DNA of 64,000 bases from Stutzerimonas stutzeri (GTDB lineage Bacteria > Pseudomonadota > Gammaproteobacteria > Pseudomonadales > Pseudomonadaceae). Location of the stretch: assembly GCF_009789555.1 (NCBI RefSeq), contig NZ_CP046902.1:3302001-3366000 (forward strand). Reading direction: 5' to 3'. Under the pieces are notes generated by a model. That model was given only the letters and a program-made list of their open reading frames with translations, did no database searches and was not told the origin of the DNA. The position numbers and the translations under genes were made by a program. Of the stretch, positions 24,870-33,877 are shown piece by piece. Position 1 is the first letter of the stretch. Every line of letters begins with the position of its first letter.

Positions 24870-25262
24870 TCAGCCAACATCCAGCGTCTGGTGCACGATC
24901 CGCTCCAGGTCGCCGAAAAAGAACGGCTTCTGCAAGGTGGGGATGTTCAGAAAACGAGGGTCCATGCCGCCTGCGCCGTAGCCCGTGGCGAACACCAGCG
25001 GGATGTTTCGGGCCATCAGTCGCTCGGCGATCGGGAAACTCGGTACGCCATCGAGATTGACGTCCAGCACGGCCAGATCGAAGGTGCCGGTTTCGGCGGC
25101 GAGCAGTCCATCGCTGAAGCGCGAGAGCACTTCGACGTGCGCGCAGCCAATGTCGCTCAGCATGTCTTCGAGCAGCATGCCGACCAGTGCCTCGTCCTCT
25201 ACGACCAGCACCCGCAGGTGTTCGAGGCGCTGGGTCTTCATATTCAGGCTTCGGTCGTTCAC
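24870..25262 (-). CDS. Single-domain response regulator
   Basis: This receiver-only protein of about 130 residues has the acidic pocket VVEDE, the phospho-acceptor Asp in LAVLDVNLDG, a Thr/Ala at FATGYG and the Lys of LQKPFF. It has no output domain. The GTG at 25262 overlaps the kinase stop (GTGA) and has a GAGG site about 10 nt upstream; an ATG at 25241 is the alternative and would shorten it by seven residues. It is the partner of the upstream kinase and may act by protein interaction. Confidence 0.88.
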   Translation of the reverse strand: MNDRSLNMKTQRLEHLRVLVVEDEALVGMLLEDMLSDIGCAHVEVLSRFSDGLLAAETGTFDLAVLDVNLDGVPSFPIAERLMARNIPLVFATGYGAGGMDPRFLNIPTLQKPFFFGDLERIVHQTLDVG

Positions 25263-27049
25263 GGCAGCGGCACCTCGATATCGCACGCCACCCCATCGAG
25301 CGGATACGCCAATCGCACATGCGCGTCGAGTTCGCCCGCCAGCCCGTATTCGAGCAGGCGTGAACCGAACCCCCGGCGAAGAGGGGGCGATACGGGCGGC
25401 CCGCCGACTTCCTTCCAGTGCAAGCGGACGCACTCGCCGCTGGCACCGGGCGCCACCTGCCATTGAATGCGGACCTGGCCCTCTTCGCTGACCAGCGCAC
25501 CGAATTTCGCCGCATTGGTGCACAGCTCATGCAACGCCATCGACAGCGCCAGCGCCGCCTTGGGGCGCAAACGCAGGACCGGCCCCTCGGCAACGAAACG
25601 ATGACGGCCATTGGCTTGAAACGGGGCGACCACCTGGTCGACGATGTCATTCAGGCGCGCCGCCTGCCAGCTTTCCCGCGAGAGCACGTCATGGGCCCTG
25701 GATAGCGCGATCAGGCGCCCTTCGAACCAACGATAGCCGTCGCTGATCTCGTCACGACGGAAACTTTGCGCCGCGATCGACTGTACGGTCGCGAGGGTAT
25801 TCTTGACGCGGTGATTCAGTTCGTTGAGCAGCAGTTGTCGACGGTCCTCTGCCACCTTGCGCTCGGTAATATCCACCAGCATGTTCACCGCCCCCACCAA
25901 TTCACCGGCGCCATTGCGCAAGGGTGTGGGATAGGCCAGGAACGGCACCCGCGTACCGTCGGGCCGCTCGGCCACGGCCTCGGCGCCATGAATGGCACGG
26001 TTCTCGAGCAAGGCAACGGCCATGGGGCAGGTTTCGTGCGGCATCGGCGTGCCGTCTGGCCAATGCAGTCGCCAGGTGACGCACCACTCGTCGGCCCCGA
26101 TCTCCGGGACGCGCCCGGCCAGCTCCACGCAGGCCTGGTTGAAGTAGGTGACCGTGCCACTGGCGTCGGTGGTATAGACGGCGCTGGGCAGCGCATCGAG
26201 CAGGTTCGCCAACCGCCGCTCCGCCTCTCGAGTGGCCGCCTCGAGACGCTTGCGATCGGTGATATCGCGGGTCACGGCCAATTGCACGAAACCCCGTGGC
26301 GCGCCGGGCAGACTCTGCGGCATCGCCATGGGAACGGCATGGGTTTCCATGTGACGCCGGGTGCCGCCCAGGCTGATGATGTCGAATTCCCAGTTGAGCT
26401 TTTCACCCCCGCAGACGCGCTGGTGCTGGGCGCGCCAGTAATCACGGTGCTCGGGCGCGATCACATCGAAAACGCATTGGCCTTCCACCTGCTCCGGGGT
26501 TTTTGCATCCAGCATGCGCAAGCCCGCCGGATTCATCTGCACCAGTACGCCGTCATGGTCGACGACCTTTACGCACTCGGGGGTGTTCTCGACGATTGCG
26601 CTGAGCCATTCGACGCTGCGCCGACGGTCGGCATTGCACTGCCGGGCCGGCGTGTTGGCCTGGAAGCAGACGATGGCGCCGGTGACCGCTCCAGTACCGT
26701 TGCGCACAGCCTGGATATTGGCGAGCACAGGGGTTGGCCCTCGATCAGGCTGATCGATCAGCAAGGCAATGTCCTGGCTGGGCCGCCCGGTGCGGATCGC
26801 GTCTGCCAACGGCGTATCGTCAAACGCCCACTCGGTGCCGTCGGAGCAGAGAATGCGAAGCCGCCCGTAGGCCTTGATGGCATCGCCGCAAATCTGCTCG
26901 GCGATCCGGTTGTAACGCAATACCGCACCGTCGGCGTCAAGTGAGCAGACGCCGATTGGAAGCATGTCCAGCAATGCATCATCGAAGGACAGCGGGCGAC
27001 CGGGTGTGTCGACAACCGGACTTACGTCGGGACTATCTGGACTCAACAT
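25259..27049 (-). CDS. PAS-domain sensor histidine kinase, HWE/HisKA_2 type
   Basis: This 596-residue protein has no membrane segments. It has three PAS domains (about 20-130, 145-265 and 280-395) and a C-terminal kinase core: phospho-acceptor H in LLNELNHRVKNTLATVQSIAAQ, N box ALSMALHELCTNAAKFG and a G-rich GFGSRLLEYGL. This is the HWE/HisKA_2 group common in soluble light, redox or stress sensors. The gene overlaps its cognate receiver gene. The conserved LOV cysteine motif is not seen in the PAS domains, so redox or small-molecule sensing is more likely than light. Confidence 0.9.
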   Translation of the reverse strand: MLSPDSPDVSPVVDTPGRPLSFDDALLDMLPIGVCSLDADGAVLRYNRIAEQICGDAIKAYGRLRILCSDGTEWAFDDTPLADAIRTGRPSQDIALLIDQPDRGPTPVLANIQAVRNGTGAVTGAIVCFQANTPARQCNADRRRSVEWLSAIVENTPECVKVVDHDGVLVQMNPAGLRMLDAKTPEQVEGQCVFDVIAPEHRDYWRAQHQRVCGGEKLNWEFDIISLGGTRRHMETHAVPMAMPQSLPGAPRGFVQLAVTRDITDRKRLEAATREAERRLANLLDALPSAVYTTDASGTVTYFNQACVELAGRVPEIGADEWCVTWRLHWPDGTPMPHETCPMAVALLENRAIHGAEAVAERPDGTRVPFLAYPTPLRNGAGELVGAVNMLVDITERKVAEDRRQLLLNELNHRVKNTLATVQSIAAQSFRRDEISDGYRWFEGRLIALSRAHDVLSRESWQAARLNDIVDQVVAPFQANGRHRFVAEGPVLRLRPKAALALSMALHELCTNAAKFGALVSEEGQVRIQWQVAPGASGECVRLHWKEVGGPPVSPPLRRGFGSRLLEYGLAGELDAHVRLAYPLDGVACDIEVPLP

Positions 27050-27184
27050 CTATAGTTTCCAAGGTCACAGTTGGGTCTCGCGCTGCACAGAACCAGGGGC
27101 CACGATCTGCAGGGGCTCCCTTCGGCATCCGCGAGCCCACCTGCCGCTGTGCGTTTATGCAGAGCTGCTATGCGCCAACCCGCA

Positions 27185-27213
27185 TTGATGTAGATAAATT
27201 TGCACTCTAGGAT
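27185..27213 (+). promoter_or_regulatory. Sigma-70-type promoter candidate for mmsA
   Basis: TTGATG at 27185-27190 and TAGGAT at 27208-27213 are separated by 17 bases and lie 57 nt before the mmsA start in the divergent intergenic region. No LiuR-type palindrome is seen here. Confidence 0.45.
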
Positions 27214-27269
27214 CAGGAAAGCTCAAACGACCGGCCTTAATTCAATAACAACAATCGCTAGGACCCACC

Positions 27270-28781
27270 ATGACCCAGTCAAGTGCCATCCCCACAGTCA
27301 AACTCCTGATCGGCGGCGAGCTGGTCGAGTCGTCCACCAGCCAATGGCGTGACATCGTCAATCCCGCGACCCAGGAAGTCCTGGCCCGCGTGCCGTTTGC
27401 AACCGAAGCGGAAATGAACGCCGCGGTCGCCAGCGCCAAGCAAGCCTTCAAGACATGGCGCAAGACACCGATCGGCGCTCGCTCCCGGATATTTCTGAAG
27501 TATCAGCAACTGATCCGGGAGAACATGAAGGAGCTGGCGGCGATCCTCACCGCCGAACAGGGCAAGACACTGCCCGATGCCGAAGGCGATGTGTTTCGCG
27601 GGCTGGAAGTGGTGGAACACGCGGCCGGCATCGGCAACCTTCAGCTGGGTGAGTTGGCCAACAATGTCGCCGGCGGGGTCGATACCTACACCTTGCTGCA
27701 GCCGCTCGGTGTCTGCGCAGGGATCACACCCTTCAACTTTCCGGCGATGATTCCGCTGTGGATGTTTCCAATGGCCATCGCCACCGGAAACACCTTCGTG
27801 CTGAAACCCTCCGAACAGGACCCCATGGTGACCATGCGCCTGGCCGAGTTGGCGATGCAGGCCGGCGTGCCGCCGGGCGTGCTCAACGTCATCCACGGCG
27901 GCGCCGACGCGGTGAATCTCATCTGTGACCATCCGGACATCAAGGCCGTGTCGTTCGTCGGCTCGACCAAGGTCGGCACCCATGTGTACAACCGCGCCAG
28001 CCAGGCGGGCAAGCGTGTGCAGTGCATGATGGGCGCGAAGAACCACGGCATCGTCCTGCCGGACGCGCACAAGGAGCAGACACTCAACAACCTGGTCGGC
28101 GCCGCCTTTGGCGCGGCGGGTCAACGCTGCATGGCGCTGTCCGTCCTGATCCTGGTCGGCGAGGCGCGGAACTGGTTGCCGGATCTGGTCGCCAAGGCCA
28201 GGACGCTGAAGGTCAACGCCGGCGTCGAAAGCGGTACCGATGTCGGTCCGGTGGTGTCCTGTGCCGCATTGGATCGCATTAGCTCGCTGATCGAACGCGG
28301 CGTTGCCGAGGGCGCCGAACTGGCGCTGGACGGACGCAGCCCGCAGGTGGCGGGCTACGCCAAGGGTAATTTCGTCGCCCCCACGATTTTCTCCGGCGTA
28401 ACGCCTGACATGAGCATCTACCGGGAGGAAATCTTCGGCCCGGTGCTCTGCGTGATGCAGGTCGATACCCTTGACCAGGCCATCGAGCTGATCAATGCCA
28501 ATCCGAACGGCAACGGCACCGCTATCTTCACCCGCTCCGGCGCGGCGGCGCGCCATTTCCAGGAAGAGATCGACGTAGGCCAGGTCGGTATCAACGTGCC
28601 GATCCCGGTACCCGTGCCGATGTTCTCGTTTACCGGCTCGCGCGGCTCGAAACTCGGCGATCTCGGTCCGTACGGCAAGCAGGTCGTGCAGTTCTATACC
28701 CAGACCAAGACCGTCATCCAGCGCTGGTTCGACGAGGATGAGGTCGGAGGCTCGGTAAACACCACCATTACCCTGAAATAA
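27270..28781 (+). CDS. mmsA: CoA-acylating methylmalonate-semialdehyde dehydrogenase
   Basis: This 503-residue aldehyde dehydrogenase converts methylmalonate semialdehyde to propionyl-CoA, the last step of valine breakdown. The sequence has GVCAGITPFNFPAMIPLWMFP, the NAD site FVGSTKVGTHVY, the family-specific KNHGIVLPDA and catalytic C287 in FGAAGQRCMAL. It has the usual length and starts with an ATG after CTAGGACCC. It begins a valine operon with mmsB, a hydrolase and an acyl-CoA dehydrogenase. Confidence 0.96.
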   Translation: MTQSSAIPTVKLLIGGELVESSTSQWRDIVNPATQEVLARVPFATEAEMNAAVASAKQAFKTWRKTPIGARSRIFLKYQQLIRENMKELAAILTAEQGKTLPDAEGDVFRGLEVVEHAAGIGNLQLGELANNVAGGVDTYTLLQPLGVCAGITPFNFPAMIPLWMFPMAIATGNTFVLKPSEQDPMVTMRLAELAMQAGVPPGVLNVIHGGADAVNLICDHPDIKAVSFVGSTKVGTHVYNRASQAGKRVQCMMGAKNHGIVLPDAHKEQTLNNLVGAAFGAAGQRCMALSVLILVGEARNWLPDLVAKARTLKVNAGVESGTDVGPVVSCAALDRISSLIERGVAEGAELALDGRSPQVAGYAKGNFVAPTIFSGVTPDMSIYREEIFGPVLCVMQVDTLDQAIELINANPNGNGTAIFTRSGAAARHFQEEIDVGQVGINVPIPVPVPMFSFTGSRGSKLGDLGPYGKQVVQFYTQTKTVIQRWFDEDEVGGSVNTTITLK

Positions 28782-28844
28782 CCGCGGCGGCGCCGTACCC
28801 ATCGTCGGCGCCACCCATTGCCCTATAACAAGAAGGAAACGGCC

Positions 28845-29735
28845 ATGCATATCGGTTTTCTAGGACTCGGCAACATGGGCGGCCCCATGGCCCGCAATCT
28901 GCTCAAGGCGGGCCATCAGGTCTGTGTATTCGACCTGAGCACCGCAGCGGTCGATGCGCTGGTGCAGGCCGGAGCGACCCAGGCGACGTCGGTCGCCGGT
29001 GTCGCCCGCTCCGATGTCGAGGTCATCATCACCATGCTGCCCGCCGCGACGCACGTGCGGCAGGTCTACCTCGGTGAAGACGGCCTGCTGGCGAACGTCC
29101 CGGCGGGGGTTTTGTTGATCGACTCGTCCACCATCGACCCGATGACCGCGCGCGAAGTGGCCGCAGCGGCGGCGAACAATGGCAACCCGATGATCGACGC
29201 GCCGGTATCCGGCGGCACCGTGGGCGCCGCGGCTGGCACCCTGACGTTCATGGTCGGTGGCAGCGAAGCGGATTTCCAGAAGGCCCAGCCGATCCTCGCG
29301 ACGATGGGCAAGAACATCGTCCACTGCGGCGGCACCGGTAACGGCCAGGTGGCCAAGGTGGCCAACAACCTGCTGCTCGGGATCTCCATGATCGGCGCCG
29401 CCGAAGCCATGTCATTGGGCGTCTCGCTGGGAATGGATGCCAAGGTCCTGGCCGGCGTGATCAACTCGTCCAGCGGGCGCTGCTGGAGTACGGAAGTCTA
29501 CAACCCGTTCCCCGGCGTGGTGGAGAACAGCCCGGCCTCGCGCGAGTACAGCGGCGGCTTCGGCACCGATCTGATGCTCAAGGACCTCGGTCTCGCCGCT
29601 GAAGCGGCCAGGCAGGTGCGCCAGCCGGTTATCCTCGGCGGTCTCGCGCAGCAGCTGTACCAGGCCTTCAGCATGCAGGGCAACGGTACGCTGGACTTCT
29701 CCGCAATCATCAAACTCTACCGTCAGGAGCATTGA
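28845..29735 (+). CDS. mmsB: 3-hydroxyisobutyrate dehydrogenase
   Basis: This 296-residue NAD-dependent beta-hydroxyacid dehydrogenase has the Rossmann motif GFLGLGNMGGPMARNLLKAGH at the N-terminus, DAPVSGGTVGAAAGTL around 120 and the catalytic Lys in GNGQVAKVANN. It oxidises 3-hydroxyisobutyrate to methylmalonate semialdehyde, the substrate of mmsA upstream. The ATG at 28845 follows AAGAAGGAA; an in-frame earlier ATG at 28818 has no good site. Its stop lies 2 nt before the next gene. Confidence 0.94.
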   Translation: MHIGFLGLGNMGGPMARNLLKAGHQVCVFDLSTAAVDALVQAGATQATSVAGVARSDVEVIITMLPAATHVRQVYLGEDGLLANVPAGVLLIDSSTIDPMTAREVAAAAANNGNPMIDAPVSGGTVGAAAGTLTFMVGGSEADFQKAQPILATMGKNIVHCGGTGNGQVAKVANNLLLGISMIGAAEAMSLGVSLGMDAKVLAGVINSSSGRCWSTEVYNPFPGVVENSPASREYSGGFGTDLMLKDLGLAAEAARQVRQPVILGGLAQQLYQAFSMQGNGTLDFSAIIKLYRQEH

Positions 29736-29737
29736 GC

Positions 29738-30793
29738 ATGACCCAGGCAGAAGCGCCGGTACTGATCGAGGTGCGTAATCGTGTTGGCTACCTCACCCTC
29801 AACCGCCCGGCCGGGCTGAACGCCGTGACGCTGCCGATGATACGCAGCCTCCACCGCCAATTGCAGGACTGGGCGGACGACCAGCAGATCGTCGCCGTGG
29901 TGTTGCGCGCCGCGGGCGAAAAAGCCTTTTGCGCCGGCGGCGACATCCGCTCGCTGTATGACAGCTACCAGAACGGCGAGCGCCTGCACCGGGTGTTCTT
30001 CGAGGAAGAATACGCGCTCGACCAGTACATCCATGCCTACAGCAAGCCCCTGCTGGCGCTGATGAACGGGTTCGTGCTCGGCGGCGGCATGGGGCTGGTC
30101 CAGGGCGCATCGTTGCGGGTGATCTCCGAACGCACACGGATGGGCATGCCAGAGGTCGGCATCGGTTATTTCCCCGACGTCGGCGGCAGCTATTTTCTGC
30201 CGCGCCTGCCGGGCAACCTCGGCATCTACATGGGCGTGACCGGCAACCATGTAAGCTCCGCCGATGCGCTCTATGCGGGACTCGCCGACTACTGCGTACC
30301 CTTCGAACGTTTCGGCGAGCTGGAGCGATGCCTGGATCAGCAGGACTGGAACGCACCGCCCCACGAGGTGCTCAGCGCCCTGCTCGGCTCGATGGGCAGC
30401 GCCGAACTGCCTGACGCCCCGTTCAAGACCCTCTTCCCTGCCATCGAAAAGCATTTCGCCCATGAAAGCATCGCCGCCATCCGCCAGTCGCTCGCCGACG
30501 AGCACCGCGCCGAGTACCGCGATTGGGCGGCAGAAACGCTGAAGGTCATCGACAGCCGTTCGCCGCTGGCCGTCAGCGTGACGCTGGAAATGCTCCGCCG
30601 CGGTCGCGAGCTGTCCCTGGCCGAGTGCTTTCGCATGGAGCTGCACCTGGACCGCCAATGGTTCGATCGAGGCGACATCATCGAAGGCGTTCGCGCGCTG
30701 ATCGTCGACAAGGACAGGAATCCGCGCTGGAACCCGCCTACGCTTGACGAAGTGACACCGCGCCATGTTGCCGATTTCTTCGCCGGTGCCTGA
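29738..30793 (+). CDS. 3-hydroxyisobutyryl-CoA hydrolase
   Basis: This 351-residue crotonase-fold protein is longer than plain enoyl-CoA hydratases (about 260) and has the HIBCH hallmarks: AFCAGGDIRSLYD, GFVLGGGMGLV with the oxyanion glycines, and MPEVGIGYFPDVGGSYFLPRLPG. The C-terminal extension is typical of the hydrolase group. It converts 3-hydroxyisobutyryl-CoA to the free acid used by mmsB, completing the valine route. It lies between mmsB and the acyl-CoA dehydrogenase with gaps of 2 and 9 nt. Confidence 0.92.
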   Translation: MTQAEAPVLIEVRNRVGYLTLNRPAGLNAVTLPMIRSLHRQLQDWADDQQIVAVVLRAAGEKAFCAGGDIRSLYDSYQNGERLHRVFFEEEYALDQYIHAYSKPLLALMNGFVLGGGMGLVQGASLRVISERTRMGMPEVGIGYFPDVGGSYFLPRLPGNLGIYMGVTGNHVSSADALYAGLADYCVPFERFGELERCLDQQDWNAPPHEVLSALLGSMGSAELPDAPFKTLFPAIEKHFAHESIAAIRQSLADEHRAEYRDWAAETLKVIDSRSPLAVSVTLEMLRRGRELSLAECFRMELHLDRQWFDRGDIIEGVRALIVDKDRNPRWNPPTLDEVTPRHVADFFAGA

Positions 30794-30802
30794 GGAGCGT
30801 TC

Positions 30803-31954
30803 ATGCACGACATCGAACTGAGTGAAGAACAGCGGATGATCCGCGACATGGCGCGCGATTTCGCCCGCGCCGAAATCGCCCCAAAGGCACGGGCCTGGGA
30901 ACAGGCCGGCTGGATCGGCGACGAGACCGTCACGCAGCTCGGGGAACTCGGCCTGCTGGGCATGATCGTTCCCGAGCAATGGGGCGGGACCTATATCGAT
31001 TACGTCGCCTACGCACTGGCCGTCGAGGAAATTTCGGCGGGCGACGGGGCCATCGGCGCCCTGATGAGCATCCACAGCTCGGTCGGTTGCGGTCCGATAC
31101 TGAACTTCGGCACGCCGCAACAACAGGACGAATGGCTCCCCGATCTCGCCGCGGGCCGCGCCATCGGCTGTTTCGCCCTCACCGAACCCCAGGCCGGCTC
31201 CGAAGCCCACAATCTGCGCACCCGTGCCGTCCTCGAGAACGGCGAATGGGTGATCGACGGCGCCAAGCAGTTCGTCAGCAACGGCAAGCGCGCCAAGATC
31301 GCCATCGTCTTCGCGGTCACCGACCCGGCGCTGGGCAAGAAAGGCCTGTCGGCGTTCCTGGTGCCCACCGACAATCCCGGTTTCATCGTCGACCGCATGG
31401 AAAGCAAGATGGGCATTCGCGCCTCGGACACCTGCGGCGTGACCCTGCGCGACTGCCGCGTGCCCGAGGCCAACCTGCTCGGCCCGCGCGGCAAGGGGCT
31501 GGCGATTGCCCTGTCGAACCTCGAGGGCGGGCGCATCGGCATCGGCGCGCAAGCGCTGGGCATCGCCCGCGCGGCGTTCGAGGCTGCGCTGGGTTACGCT
31601 CGCGAGCGCGTCCAGTTCGACAAGCCGATCATCGAACACCAGAGCGTGGCCAACATGCTCGCCGACATGCATACACGACTCAACGCCGCGCGCCTGCTGA
31701 TCCTGCATGCCGCGCGTCTGCGCAGCGCCAATCTGCCGTGCCTGTCCGAAGCCTCCCAGGCCAAGCTGTTCGCCTCGGAAGTCGCCGAGTACGTCTGTTC
31801 CAAAGCCATGCAGATTCACGGTGGCTACGGCTATCTGGAGGACTATCCGGTCGAACGCTACTACCGCGACGCGCGGATTACCCAGATCTACGAAGGCTCC
31901 AGCGAGATCCAGCGCCTGTTGATCGCCCGTGAGTTGCGCCACTACGGGGTGTGA
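30803..31954 (+). CDS. Acyl-CoA dehydrogenase, probable isobutyryl-CoA dehydrogenase
   Basis: This 383-residue FAD flavoprotein has the ACAD signatures CFALTEPQAGSEA and IHGGYGYLEDYPVERYYRDARI, and a catalytic Glu placed in YEGSSEIQRLLIA near the C-terminus. Position in the valine operon points to isobutyryl-CoA as substrate, giving methacrylyl-CoA. A methacrylyl-CoA hydratase is not in this operon; the enoyl-CoA hydratase at 40436 could supply it. The start follows GAGGAGCG, 9 nt after the hydrolase stop. Confidence 0.92.
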   Translation: MHDIELSEEQRMIRDMARDFARAEIAPKARAWEQAGWIGDETVTQLGELGLLGMIVPEQWGGTYIDYVAYALAVEEISAGDGAIGALMSIHSSVGCGPILNFGTPQQQDEWLPDLAAGRAIGCFALTEPQAGSEAHNLRTRAVLENGEWVIDGAKQFVSNGKRAKIAIVFAVTDPALGKKGLSAFLVPTDNPGFIVDRMESKMGIRASDTCGVTLRDCRVPEANLLGPRGKGLAIALSNLEGGRIGIGAQALGIARAAFEAALGYARERVQFDKPIIEHQSVANMLADMHTRLNAARLLILHAARLRSANLPCLSEASQAKLFASEVAEYVCSKAMQIHGGYGYLEDYPVERYYRDARITQIYEGSSEIQRLLIARELRHYGV

Positions 31955-32103
31955 CCGACCGAGCCAGAATGCGCGATCAGAGCCGGCCGCCGGTCAACGA
32001 TCGGCGAGCACAGGGCGAACAACCAGACTGAACACCTCGATGCAGTATTCCGAGCGGCGCTGTCGGCAAGCGCGGCCACGACAACAATAAGAAGGATACG
32101 AAG

Positions 32104-33747
32104 ATGCTCAAAGGTACGATGCAGCAGACCCCGCTGATGATCAGCGGCATCCTGACCCACGCGGCCGCTGCGCACGGCGACCGGGAAATCGTTTCGCGCC
32201 TGGTGGATGAGCCGCTGTGGCGCTACGACTACGCGGGCCTCGCGAGGCGAGCCGGACAGGCCGGCGCGATGTTGCGCAGCCTTGGGGTACAGCCGGGCAA
32301 TCTGGTGTCATCGCTCGCCTGGAACACGCATCGTCATTTCGAACTGTTCTTTGCCGTACCCGGCATCGGCGCCGTCCTGCATACGGCCAACCCCCGACTG
32401 TCGGACGAACAGATCATCTACACCCTCAACCATGCCGGCAGCGGCGTGTTGCTGTTCGACCGCAGCTTCCTTGCCCTTGTCGAGCGTGTGCGTCCTCACC
32501 TGGACAGGATCCGCACGTTCATCATGCTGTCCGACGCGCCACGCACCGAACCGGGCGAGGTGGGTGCGCTGAGCTACGAAACCCTGCTCGCCCAAGAGCA
32601 ACCCGTCACCGACTGGCCGCAGTTCGATGAGAACGCGGGCGCCATGCTCTGCTACACCTCCGGCACCACCGGCAACCCGAAAGGTGTGGTCTACAGCCAC
32701 CGATCCGTTGTCCTGCACGCCATGGCCGCGGGCCTCACCGGCGCCTTCGGCTTCTCCGCGTTCGACTGCATCATGCCCTGCTCCTCGCTCTACCATGCCA
32801 CCGCCTGGGGCGTGCCTTTCACCGCCGCCATCAGTGGCAGCAAGTTCGTCCTGCCCTGCGACAAGATGGACGGCGCCAGCCTGCAGGAGCTGATCCAGGC
32901 CGAAGGCGTCACCTTTTCCGGCGGGGTGCCGACGATCTGGACCATGTACCTCAACCATCTTGAGCGCACCGGAGAGGGAACGGGCGACCTCAAATGCCTG
33001 GTGATCGCCGGCTCCGCCGTACCCAGGGCGCTGGCCGAGAAGTTCGAAACCCGTTATGGCGTCAGCGTCCGCCAGCTCTGGGGCATGACCGAAACCAGCC
33101 CGCTCGGCGTGGTCGCCACCCCGACGCCCAAACTCGCCGCCATGGGCGAAGCCGCCACCAACGAAGCCATCTGGACCCGCCAGGGCCGGCTGCAATTCGG
33201 CATCGAGCTGAAGATCGTCGACGAAGCGGGCAATGAACTGCCCCATGACGGTGTCAGTTCAGGCGCGTTGCTGGTACGCGGCCCCTGGGTGGTCGAACGC
33301 TATTTCCGCAGCGATACCAGCGCACTCGACGAGGATGGCTGGTTCGACACCGGCGACATCGCCACCCTCGACCCCAACGGCTACATGCGCATCACCGACC
33401 GCAGCAAGGACGTGATCAAGTCCGGTGGCGAGTGGATCAGCTCCATCGATATCGAGAACTTCGCGGTGGGTTGCCCGGGCGTGCGTATTGCCGCGGTGGT
33501 CGGCGTGACCCACGAAAAATGGGAGGAGCGTCCGATCCTCATCATCGAGCCCCACGACGATGCGGATATCTGCATCGAGGCGGTACTCGCGTACCTCGAG
33601 CCGCAGATCGTCAAATGGTGGATGCCCGATGCGGTGATCTTCGATGCGGTACCGCTGACCGCCACCGGCAAGATCGACAAAAAGACCCTGCGTGATCGCT
33701 ACCGCAACCACCTGCTTGAGATGAGCGCGAGCGCCGTAGGCCACTAG
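32104..33747 (+). CDS. Acyl-CoA synthetase (AMP-binding family)
   Basis: This 547-residue ANL-family ligase has the AMP-binding P-loop YTSGTTGNPKGV at about 185, LWGMTETSPLG, the adenine site DGWFDTGDIA and the C-terminal catalytic Lys in TATGKIDKKTLRDR. It activates a carboxylic acid to the acyl-CoA at the cost of ATP to AMP. The pattern is that of medium/long-chain ligases (DmdB/AlkK-like). It lies between a valine-type acyl-CoA dehydrogenase and a methylacyl-CoA racemase, so a branched or 2-methyl acid is likely. The 149-base gap upstream holds no obvious element except the AAGAAGGA ribosome site. Confidence 0.9.
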   Translation: MLKGTMQQTPLMISGILTHAAAAHGDREIVSRLVDEPLWRYDYAGLARRAGQAGAMLRSLGVQPGNLVSSLAWNTHRHFELFFAVPGIGAVLHTANPRLSDEQIIYTLNHAGSGVLLFDRSFLALVERVRPHLDRIRTFIMLSDAPRTEPGEVGALSYETLLAQEQPVTDWPQFDENAGAMLCYTSGTTGNPKGVVYSHRSVVLHAMAAGLTGAFGFSAFDCIMPCSSLYHATAWGVPFTAAISGSKFVLPCDKMDGASLQELIQAEGVTFSGGVPTIWTMYLNHLERTGEGTGDLKCLVIAGSAVPRALAEKFETRYGVSVRQLWGMTETSPLGVVATPTPKLAAMGEAATNEAIWTRQGRLQFGIELKIVDEAGNELPHDGVSSGALLVRGPWVVERYFRSDTSALDEDGWFDTGDIATLDPNGYMRITDRSKDVIKSGGEWISSIDIENFAVGCPGVRIAAVVGVTHEKWEERPILIIEPHDDADICIEAVLAYLEPQIVKWWMPDAVIFDAVPLTATGKIDKKTLRDRYRNHLLEMSASAVGH

Positions 33748-33877
33748 GCCGCCGGAGCGGGTTGCATGCCCTCGTGCGAATGACGACGCGAGTGGACAGG
33801 CTCCGCCAATCCACCCGCCCGGACCAACGCGCGGGCTGCGCGCGCTGTGCTCACCCGCTACGCCTCGGGAACCGACC

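Noticed and set aside
27050..27269. LiuR operator before mmsA.
   Set aside because: No TTTACG/CGTAAA pair is present; the region contains only a sigma-70-type promoter candidate.
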